DNA of 64,000 nucleotides from Lasioglossum baleicum (taxonomy: Eukaryota; Arthropoda; Insecta; Hymenoptera; Halictidae): positions 17,228,947 to 17,292,946 of the forward strand of contig NC_134937.1 in the NCBI RefSeq assembly GCF_051020765.1, in the 5' to 3' direction. This document shows, piece by piece, positions 26,201 through 38,200 of the stretch. The number at the start of each line of letters is the position of its first letter. The stretch's first letter is position 1. A program made the translations under genes and the position numbers. The notes below the pieces were generated by a model. That model was given only the letters and a program-made list of their open reading frames with translations. It searched no databases and was not told where the DNA came from.

Positions 26201-29200
26201 ATATCTGCGGTATTCCTCGCGCCCGAAGAATCGAAGCTTCAAGTTCGAGCGAGAGGCTCCGCGGCTGGCTTTATTTCCAGTCGTCCGCGCGTTATTTCCA
26301 GGGCCATGTTCGCGGAGCGTTGTCATTGTTTGCGCGACGCGACGATGGAACGTTAACTCGCGGTCGTTGCGTCGGAATGGACGGCCTACATTTTCGGGAA
26401 TTCGGGCGTAGCTATCGCGAGAAGTTCGTTTCGCCTTTGGGAACTGGCTCGTCGGAATATTATCATAAAAGGCGGGCAGCTTTTTATCGCGCGCGACTCC
26501 ATAAAAATGTTGTCGGGATTTACGAGTAACCGCGAACAGCCCAGCTGCAACCGAAGATACAGGGATAACGACTCGACAACGACGCCCGTGTGAGCCTTGT
26601 CGCGACCCAACGGTGAATTACATTTTCTTTTTTACTCCCGGCAACGAGAGATAATAAACGAGTTAAACGTTTGTTGTACGCGTGGGCAGCAGCCTCGTCC
26701 CGATACGTTTCATTCTTCGAGGACAAAAGCGACGATGTTCGATCGGTTTAACTTCGTGGAAGCGATCTCGAGCGCAGCTCTCTCGACGGCAAGTCGAATA
26801 GAAAATTCCATTGGCAATCCGGAACCGGCAGGAATTTACTATGCCGGGAGTATTCGCGGTATCGCTTGCCGTCTGATTTCTCTCCTGAGTGCGCTCGACG
26901 AACTTGCTTGATCATTGTTCAAAGTGGAAAGCCTCCGGCCAAGAAATCCTTTGTCCGTTTATGAAATTATTAGACTGCGGATTTTATGCATTTGTGAGAA
27001 AAATCGATGCACCGAATGTGCAAATCGGTGAAAACATTTTTCAAGAATTTTAATCAGAGAACCAACCGTTTCTATTCTATTCTAGAATATTCGAAAAATA
27101 TTTCAAATAATGATACATACAGCAATTTCGTTAAGGGTTAAGAAAATATCATCTCGCATAAAAATTCGCAGTCCACGAGTATGTAATAAACGATGCAACG
27201 GCATATCATGGGTTCCGAAGGGGTTCATTTCCTTCCTTGGTAATCGCGTTACGGGGGTGGAAGACATCCGGGATATCCGGGACGCGACGTCTGCGCTCTA
27301 TGGTGGAAACCGAATGCGGTGGGCACGCGACGCATAGCCCAGACCGCTGGTTCCCTTGTCCTTTGGTCGACCAGAGGAAATTTACGAAGCTGGAGTTCGC
27401 TACCCTTGCGGAGATGCGGACAGAGTGGGAGAGAGAGAGAGACAGCATGGAGGAATTATGCGAGTCGCGTTCGCCGCGAACAGTAAATCGCTTCTACGCC
27501 GCCGCCGTGCTCTCGGTTATGCAAATTACCAACGGAAATTGAAAAGCTATGCGACGCGACACGGCGCAACAGACCTACGAGACGAGAGAAGACGGGAGAG
27601 ACGAGAGAATTCGCCGGCTGGGCGACGAGAGCTATAATTCTTTCGAGAATTCTGCTAGACACGGTCGGGTAAACCAGGTTTTCCTTCTGAAAGCTTTCCC
27701 GCGGCCGATATTTCAGCGTCGTCTCCGTTTCCGGATTTTCGAGAGGAAATTAAAGCGAGAGGCAGTCGTGCTCCGTCGAATCGAAAGATCGTTATCGCGT
27801 CGTTGGAGTTCGATAGGGCCGTCGTCGAGAACGCCGAAAGCCCGATTACCAGAGTCAATTAAAGACCATTAACCGAATCGGGCCTCGATAAATCGTTTCG
27901 GCCGATGCCGAACGCGACTCATCCATATTTCGCTTTCGTCCGAACTCTCGTTCAACACACACACGCTCGCCTATCTATACCAAGACACACGTACACACAC
28001 GCCTGGCAGGTTCTCGTTAAGTCGTGCTCCTCGTAATACCGTGGATATTTGATTTTCGCCGAGGCAATTTCCACCTTATTCCGTGTCAGTGTACGCGCAT
28101 CGAACGTCGGAACCTCTGAGCGAATTTCCGGGTTATCGCGCAAACTTACCCCCAACCCTTCCGCTCGCCGATTCCCAGATCGAAACACAGCCCTCGAAAA
28201 TTAACTCGGCCCTGTGCGATCGCGAGTCGTTCCCGGAATTACTTTCGATCGTTATCGTCCTTGGCGTTTCGTGACCCGGGGAACTTCGAGAGAAGAGAAT
28301 CTTCAAAGGATTCTCCAGTCATGCAATCTCTGTATATTATGTACTATGATTTTAGACAACAACATATATATAGAATTAATTTGGCTAACGTAAATTCGGA
28401 GGACGTCATCTGTGACAGGGGTAGCGAACGTGTTGAGCCCTTGCTCTCGTGAATAGAGACTTTGGGGAAAGAACAACGAGAGGGTAATTGCAGGGGCCGC
28501 TGTCGGAAGCCGTCGATCGGTTGAGCAGTTTCGAAGCGATAGTAGATTAGCGAGGACGAGGCGGTAATCGGTGCGCAACAACCTATTTGGAGCGCGACGC
28601 GTGTCGCCGAGCCGCCAAGATACATCCCAGAGCTGTCGTAAATTCTGGCTGGCTTCTCCCTTCTGGGTTCGGCTTCCCCTTCGAATTCTCCCACGAATTT
28701 CTAGTCGCTTCGGCAGAGCCGTTAACGTCCAACCCGTTTGACGGGGGATCGCGAAGCTCTCGAACTTTCGGGACTCTGGGCGATCTCGTTTTGCACCGAG
28801 TGCGGTTTTGCGCCCGGAAAATATTTCCGCTCTATTTTACAGAGCGAACCGAGCAACTTCCAATTGCGATGGATTCTGTCCACAGACCGCGGTTAGCCTG
28901 TTCGTCCATTTGCGTCATTAGCGCACCTGCACGCGCCATTTTAGTGAAATATGAAGTCTCAACTTCGAGATGTTCGAAACTATTCTACCTACATTATCCG
29001 TACTAATAATTTTTAGAGGTTTGCTATTGGAACGATTAGAGTCCGTGAATAAGAGCGTGTCAGATAGGGCGAAACTAGACAGAAGAGATTGAACGTTCTC
29101 ACAGGTAATTAAAATGAGCCAAGCGCGCGGAGTAACGACGCGTGTTACTTGCCAGGGAAGGTGAAAAACTTGCTCGCCCCGGCGATTATCACTGGAACGG

Positions 29201-32200
29201 GAGCGTGCGACGCTCGGGAATTCTAATCGTGAGGATAATGGACGCGTCGACGTTTGAAATTGCGCCGCGGTCGAGCCCGGAGGGTTGTCTCGCGACACTC
29301 GTTTCCGTATTCCTTCCGTGGCTGGCTCGCGATTCGATAATTGAGCCCGAAACGAACAGGCTGGCGCCGCCGAGGGCGATTTATCGCGTTGCGAAATGGC
29401 TAGTTCGCGCGAGCACCGACCAGCTGGAGTTGTCCAACGGCGATCGTGTTTCGAGCCACGCGACTGCTCGTTCCCCGGTTAATTGAATATCCTGTTATAA
29501 ATTCAACTCCGGTGGCGTTAATTCGACGCAGCTCCGATTCGATTTGATTCGATTCGATTCGGATCCACGAATCGGACTCATTTTCACCGGGTGTCGAGCA
29601 ATGGACCATTTCTATGGATAAAATCGGTGGGGTTGATTGAAAAAATTTTCATGCCACGAGGTGGAAGGTTAGAAGAAAATTGTTTAAACACCGCTTATAA
29701 GGGTAGTTTTATAATGACTTCTCGTTCCATAATTAGATTCTGCGATCCGAAAAGACCGTTCTATGTGTAATAAATAATGTATAATTAACAGTCATGAATT
29801 TTACCCAGCTTTCCGCGATTCTGGCACACCGTGGCGTTGGCTCGCGGAAAATTGGGATAATTGAATTATCAGCGACACGCCCGACGTTATCGGTGTTATC
29901 GCGGCCCCCTATTCGGCCATAGTTGGACGCGTTACATCGCGGCCGACACAATAACTATTAACTGCTGACCGCCACTGATAAACGACGGCTTCCGCCCGTG
30001 GAACGATCCGACGCGGTCCATTCGACGGAATACTGGACATTTCCTGACCACGAGATACTGGATATCGTGTACAGGATGATCCGAACCTCCAGGGATTAAT
30101 CTACTAGCGATAGGTTGTGTAAAGTTTGCCAAGACACGCTTGGTCGTAGAGCTATAAACAAATATTTCGTGCATGAAACCGAGTATTTTCCATTGGAGCA
30201 CACGATACGTTTACTATGTTTACTATATTATACGCTTATATTAAAATGCACTAAAAAGGAGAAAATAATTTTTTTAGACATTAGTGACTATAAATAAAAG
30301 CGTGGAGCGCCCACGAAGATTACGTCAATATAGTTTAACGCTCCACGCTTTTATTTATAGTCACTATAATGTCTAAAAAAATTATTTTCTCCTTTTTAGT
30401 GCATCTTGATATAAGTGTGCTTTTTAAGAAGTTTTTGTTATATATTTTTTTAAATATTAGTTGATTATTGCCCTACTCTGTTATCAGTATTCTGAAAAGA
30501 GCGTGCCTAAAACATACCGAGATGCTACGTTATGTCATATTGGGTTATAATTTTACCTCGAATCGGTAATTTCGCCATTTTGCTGAAAGCCGACGGAGAG
30601 GTTCTTCGCGAGATTTAAACGTGCAAGTTTAATGTCGCGGAGGTCGTATCACGAAGAAAATCGACTTCGACGATAACGAGGAACACAAGAGGGAGGAGAA
30701 TCCGCTTAGCTCGCTCCTCTCATGGCATGTAATACTTCGTGGTATTTATCGTCCCCGGATAATAGCGGATAATCGGTGGAAGGAACGTCCGTTCTGAAAT
30801 AACTTCGTTATCGGACAACGCTAATCTTTCCGCGGGCTACTGGTTCTATCGTGTGCGGGCTCGGAATCGCGCTCCTAAATTTCAAAGACGGAAACGCGAC
30901 GTCGAGTTCCTGGGAGCTAGAGAAAACTAGACTTTTGCGTCCTCGGTTACAAATGAAATTGGTACGACCGGTCATCGAAATAAAGAGGTATCTCGAAAAC
31001 GATTCGAACTTTTACCTCTCGTTTAGGAAGCTTCTGTGGGAAGAAATTCAATTCTATCGGAAGAAATGTTGTGAACAGGACATAGTGAAAGGATCTGCAG
31101 CGTTACAGATTAAGGAACGAAACGTAAATGTATATAAAATGAATTTCTCTCTGAAATTTTCACCGAAAATGCATGGAATCCGCAGTCCAGTAATTATGAT
31201 AGTTAAACTGATAAAGTGATTAAAATTAATGAATGAACGGGTGTATTTAACATTTCATCTTCCGGAAGCCTGTTAACAGGATCTCCGGTAATTGCGCCGT
31301 ACGAAAAGGAAGCTTAGAAACCATCTTTCACGCAACAATCCCAAATGAACTGATTCGATTGTGTTACTTTAGACAGCTATTCCCATTAAAACTTGATTGC
31401 GCGCTGCGTAATAAATTCTGTAACGCTCGCTACAATCAATACAGTGTGCACAGATGTCTCTGAACGTTTAACGTACGTCGGTGAAATTACAGTGAACGAT
31501 GTGAATCGCGATGAACCAAGCTGCCGCGTTGACGAAGTGGAAACAGCAGTTCCGTGGAAATTGGTTCTAATTTTTCGGATCGAAGGGATTTCCCCGTAAG
31601 CAAAGAAGCTTCGCGACAGCAAGGTGGAGTTTAACCGGGATTCGTGATCAACGTTGCGATACCAATCGCATTTTCCAATTTCCGAGTGCGCGCACGCAAC
31701 ATTTGCTACCGGCAGCTGCAACCATATTTTCTCCCGCGAACAGTTGTCCCGAATTCCTCGGCGTCGCGCTCGATAAAGTCCGGTTGTTCCCGAACATTTC
31801 GCGTCGATTCGAAACCACGGCTCTGGGGAAAATGCGGGAGAAGCAGGGACGAACAGACGAAAACACAATGCACTTTCGAACGAACGTGTTCATACGCGCG
31901 CTGCTTCGGTGATGTTCGATGCGTATCAATCAACGTCCGAACAACTGAACCGTCCTCGGACCGTATTGATATTCGCGGCGTCCCTTCATCGACAGTCGCA
32001 TGAGGGTCGCAAATGTAAACCCATCCCTAAAATTAGAATCCACGACGATTCCCGGCACGTTTCTTATACTACATTTTCTTTCGTTTCTTACGGTAACGTT
32101 CGAATCGTTGATCTACCCGGGCTCCGCGTGCTGCGGAGCAAAAAGTTCTCGGCTTTTTCCCTTTTGCGGTAGTGCGGCATACTGTCTGGATTCTTTATTG

Positions 32201-35200
32201 GACGGGGAATAAAAAATAATATTGAGCTGGGTGTATTATACGTCTGTGCGTTACGTGTCTACTGCGAATAATATTGTTCGATTTGAATACGTTGCCTACC
32301 GGTGAGTACTTCATCATTTTTAAAAGACTTTTCAATGGATCCTTCAACAACAACTTCAATTATAAACCAACAAGCTATGTAACGTTATCCAATAATTTCA
32401 TTTGGGATTATAATGTAGAAGATATTAATTAGTAAAAAGTTATTTGTAGTTTATAGAAAGGTTTGTCGTTCACATTGACATTGGGATGAGAAACCATGAC
32501 ATAAAGCTATAACAGTTCATGTACAGTGAGCCACGAAAGTATTCGAACGTCCTTTAGAACAGAATAACTTTTTTACAAATGTACCAAACGATCCGATTTT
32601 TTGTAATCAATTAAAAGCATTGGTTTACGAGATGATATGCAGGAAAACTGTTTAAAAACTACGCTTATATTAAAATGCACTAAAAAGGAGGAAATAATCT
32701 TTTTTCCTGGTTCTCCGTAAAATACCGAATCCAGTTAAATGATTAATAATATTTTTCCATATTTTTTTTCTAATTGATCATAAAAAAAGATCAGGTCTTT
32801 TGGTACAATTCTAAAAAAGTTATTCTGTTTTAAGGGGTGTTCGAATACTTTCGTGGCTCACTGTAGATTGTACATAGATAGACGGATTTAAAGAAGAGGA
32901 GGACGTTCCCGATGTCTTCATTTAACGAATCTAGCTCGTTCCAAAGAAAATCTGGGCCATTCGAGTAGTGATGTTTTATTTAGAAGAAGTTACTAATTGT
33001 CGAACCAACAAGCGCACTGCCTAGAGCCTTTTGGCTTCAATATCTGACTCGCAATCCGAGTTTTGTAAGCGAATACATCATTAAGTCGATTGGTCTGGAT
33101 ACCCGATATTTTGGCACGGAAAAAGCAGTCGTTCAATTACCTGTACCTTTGTTTCCCCCTGTTGAATGAAAGGATTGGTGGTTCTATTCTGTTTAAAGAC
33201 GAAACGGTGAGTTCGCGGTTCAGAAGCACAGCAGGTTTGATTGTTCCGCGAAAGCTAGTCTTTCCAATTGGTTTAACGTTTCATCGTTGAACGAAGGATA
33301 TCGAGCAGGCTGGCCTTGTCATGGCCGAGGGAAGCTTGCGCGCCGGTTCGTCTCATTATTTCCATCCACTCGACGTTGATTCGTGTCGGTAGCGCGTTCT
33401 CGACGGATGCAGTTTCCCTTCTTTCGTTTCAGTAATAAAGCTCTGAAATCTCCCGTTTCGTAGAGAACGGAGAACCAGAGGTCGTAGCGCGAGAAGCACC
33501 GGAGCCTCTTCTAATCCTCGGCTCAACGAACCTCGCAAGGGCTCGCGCCAAGAAGTGCCTGCGGACCACTATACAGAAAAGCCTAAGGGCGGGAGCATGT
33601 TTTCGAATATTCTCCGATATTACTTTCAAGCCACTGCAATTTCCAATTTGGTCTCGATTCCTGTTTTAACACTTTGAATCAGATCAGCAATATCAAAAAT
33701 GCTATGAGATAGAAATCATTCTTTCGACGAAATGGAAAGTGAAATGTTAAGATGATGCTGAAAGTACTCCGACACCCTTCTAGTGTTTTGCAGGTTCATT
33801 CACGAAGAAATTCATCTGCAAACCTAGATAAATAATCTTAACACTTTATCTACCGGAAACCTATTAATAGGATTTTCAATAATTGTGCTGTACCGAAAGA
33901 AAGCATAGAAATATTCTTTTACATTGCAATCTTGAATGAAACTATTAGATAACTTTGTTGAGGGTGACTTGTTAGTTCAAAATATAAATTTGCTGTTGTT
34001 ATTGAACGCATGTACCATAGATTTTTCAAAATTATGCAATAATCACCGGTCGGTAATGTGTTAATATTCTTCTCCTGCCTCGATCAAGGTCACCAGATTA
34101 ACTAACTTATCCTACGATTTACTTTACGATTTCAATGATTAAAACTGTTCTTGTAATTCTTAATTCCCTAAAAAGGGAGGAACTTTATATTTTTTGTACG
34201 CCTATATGTGTTCTCCAATAGCTGTACATTAACAAAACCAAAATAGGATTTGTATGTCCCCACCCCTTGCCCTTCTACGTTTCGCCGCGCTGTGCAGAGG
34301 GTGTCCCCTGAATTGGTGCTCCCTCCCCTCATCCGACGACTCTGACCCCGATTTCGATTCTGGTCTGAATTTTCTTCTCGATTTTTTGTCCCGCTACTTT
34401 TAGTATTTTTGCCTCGATAGCGTTTCGAGGCTCGCCTCGACCTGAAATTTCATCTGTATCTCGAATCCCTCTATTTCTGCATCCTTCGTTCCCCCTTTCT
34501 GCTCAAGTAACGTGTTCGCAGATTTCCGAGTGCCATCGAACAATCTCGCGGAAATAACGAGCTCGTTCGAGTCGCCTCGCTAACGAACACCCGGGACGAA
34601 CGATTACGCGACCGAATCGAATGTTTCTCGTTCCCAGGATCGTTCTCGAAGCTCGAACTTCGACGATAAACGAGTCCACGTCGTCAAGTTTCCCTTCGGT
34701 GTTGTCGGCTGACCTCTCTCCCGATTCGTAAAATTTCGAAAGAGTCGACGCGTTTCTAGCACACCGCAGCAGAGCTCGGAACCTCGGTCAGCGTGATATA
34801 CGCTCTCTTACGTATTCTTTGTCGGGTAAACTCGCCCCCGGTTTTACTGGCCCGATACCGTAAAATCGGCGAGAGAGCAAACGCCCTCGGAGTGCAATTC
34901 CGAAGAGGAACGGGGAGACCGAGAGTTCTTTTTCATCCGTCGGACGACCTACTCTCCTTTTTTATTCCGATTCGTCTAAATAGCGAGCTCCCGCCGAGCG
35001 AGGAGCACACGGCTCGAAAATAATCGAATCCCGCGCTTTGTCGAGCGTGAAAGGTAAACACGCGGAGCGAGCGGACATAGCGATTCGGAATAATGAAAAA
35101 CCGATCGCGTGCTCCTCGCTTATTTTATTAAAAAACCCCGATAAACTTTTCCGCTGCCTACTCGCCGACGAATTCTGCCCGATGCTTTTCGAAAATACCG

Positions 35201-38200
35201 CTGCTCCATGCGGGGAACTATTATTACTACACGCAGATGCTAAAATCGAACCAATGATATCGGTACCAATATTAAAAACCCCTTTCGCTGGAACCTTGCA
35301 AATGACACATCACACAAAACAAAATTTTCCCAAGCTGTATTAATTTTTGAACAAACTTGACCCCAGAATCTTGTAGGGAGGAAATGCATCTACAACTGGT
35401 AGTCTTTTGGTAGTCAAAAAATGACATCAACAAAAAGTGGTTCGTATTTGGGCACTTTACCCTATAATGATAAAATATTTCAACAAATTATTTATCGAAA
35501 TCGATCTGATAATCTCAATTCAGGACGTTCGAAGGTGCTGCATGGTTTTTCAGATTTTTTCAAGAACTGTTACGCGCTAAAGATTGCGTCAGACATGAAA
35601 CTTACTTAAAAATTGTTCTTTACAGTCGATTCCATTTGGGAAATTACACGTTCTCTGTTCAAATTTGTTGAACCGCGCGAGTCTGTCGACCGATCCTCCA
35701 TCATGAAGGAATCGATGGCTGCCAGGAGTTTTCCAGCGTACGTCCAATTTCGATAACGTGAAAATTGCGAGGGGAAAAAGGGAGTCGGCGAAGACTCGGA
35801 GCAATTAACTGGTCCGGGTATTAGATCGTTTTTCGATAACGAATCAAGGTCACGCGAGAAAAAGACTGCGTGGGCCATGGGTGGTTCGAGGGACGATCAC
35901 GGCAATAAAGCATCGTCGGCGCAGCATCGGTATCCGGTTTGTTCGCCGAGCTGAAAGAGTCGGCCGCAATGCAGACCGCGGTGCACCGTGCATCGCGACA
36001 GTGCATCGCGTCCTATCACCAGTAAATTCACTTTATTCGAAACCTGCCGGAACACGGGGAGCACCGATCGATACGGCCGAGATCCTTTGTCGGAGGACTA
36101 ACAAAAGTTTCTTCGTCCTCGCGTTATCCTCGATCGCATTGTGCCCCCGTATCTTCCTCGGATCTGAACTCGAGGATCTGCCGAGGATAAGCCGATGGCT
36201 CGCCTCGATTCTTTCGTTTGTAAACCGAACCGTGGGACGAGGTCCCCGAGACTGTTATCAAAAGCGTTTGTCCGCGAAACTCGCTACATCCGCGAGATTC
36301 GCGAACCGGAACCAGAGAGGGAAGAGAAACTGCGCGCGACAGCTTCGACTTCCGCTCCTCCACCGTCCCGTAAAAATGTCAGTCGAATTAAACGACCCGC
36401 ACGAAAGTCTCTGCCATTTTCGCCCGTGTACTCGTGACCGTGCGAACTTCTCTAGAACTTGTAAGTCATACGAGACGTTTCCGAAAGCTGCTCGCAGCTA
36501 CATGCACCGTGAAAAATTCAGTCGAATATAAAAATTTTCATTTCCTGGAAGATCATTTCTTTTATGAATTGTGTACATGCAGCATCTCGTGAAAATGACG
36601 CATCAGCATTTATTCAGATTTTGTGCCATCTTTATTACAATGGAAGCATCTGTACCTTCAAGAATTGTTTAATGTTGAACAAAAATATTAAGGAATGGTA
36701 AAACATATTTTGTGAGAGTGTATTTCGAATGTTCTAGGTACAATCGAATAAAAATATCTTCTTGACACGCTAAGGTATACGTGCCCCTTAAACATTTGTA
36801 TCATGAGATCGTATTTTTCCGAAAGTTAGCGTCTGGCAGCGTGAAGTGCATCTCTTCGGTTGGAAGTGCATATAATTTGAAAGGGACGCGAGCGTCTCTT
36901 TAAGAAATCGCTCTTCGCGCTCCGCTATTTTATGCTGTTTACGCTTTGTAAAACGGATTCCACGGTGAATCTTACAGGGCAGCGCTTGTCGCAACCTCCT
37001 TAGAATGACTGTGCGAAAGATTCCCGCGGGAAAAGCTGCAAGAATTTAAGTTACAACGATATATTAGGTCCGCCGGGAAGTTCCGTCAGTTTATCGAACT
37101 TGAGTTCGCCGTGCTTAAAGATTGCTCCATTTTCTCACGCCAGGAGAATTATCGTCCTGCGATGGTGCAACGAAACGGTAAACGTAATTTCTGTTGAACG
37201 CAGTTTCCGAAACTGGCTAGAACTTTGGATAAGGAGCTGTATCTCGCAGATCCATTTTCATAGTCCGCTTAAGATTTACGAGCTTGTTATAAGTTTTGGT
37301 TAGGAGGAATCTTTATCTTAGCAAAATAAAAATTGCCTGCATCTGTTTCGAATAAGTTCGACAACTACAGCGAAGTCTTGACCTAAGGAAAACCCTCGGG
37401 TCCGTGCTGCATCTTAGATCGTGTAGTTCTACTATTTCATTGTGTTCTCAGTACATAATTGTACACCGATATCAAGGTTCTCCATTCCTGCTTTAATCAG
37501 AACTATCAGGTGGAAATTTCAACCAGGTACATTCAACAGTTCGAAGCCCCGGCGAACGCGCACGTGCAAAACGATCGATGGATCAATCGAGGTACACGAT
37601 AGTCTCGTCTCGCGTTGATCGACAAGTCAATCTGCAAACGCGTAGATCGGATTACCCGTCGGAAACAAGATTGCACAATGGAATTGGCCTGGGGGACGAG
37701 TCTCGACGGATATTACAACCCATAAACGACGGATCGTTGCGTTTATGTGGCCACCGGAGAAACGAAGGCAGCTATACTCGATACTCCACCCCTTCCACCG
37801 TTCGCGTATTTACTCGCGAGCCGACAAACGCTCAGCCCGTTATAGTCCGAGACCACACGTTCGTCTAATAATTAGTGGCACGAGCCAGTTGCTCGACGAT
37901 GGGACTTCTCTCTTCGCCGAAGAATTTTCCCCGTGGTCGAGAGGAAAGTTTCGAGGTGACCACACGACTCGGGTTTCCAAGCGAGTTTCTCATGGTGAAC
38001 CTCCTCTGGCTCGTAATTGGTACGAAGCCAAGTGGGTTTAATTGCCCCCTCGTCTGCTTCCCAGTTCTTCCTCCTACCATCCACCAAACTCGAGCTTTAA
38101 TTGTTTCTTTCGACTATCTCCCCCCGCGGTTTATCTAGATCAGCTTCCCTCTTCCGGATGGGTCTCCTCGTGAGAATCATGCGCGAGCTTTTCTTTCCAC

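Noticed and set aside
35881..36531. 216-codon + strand frame in intron 1
   Set aside because: Random-looking Arg-rich product in CG-rich intron sequence, with no splice sites or recognisable motif.
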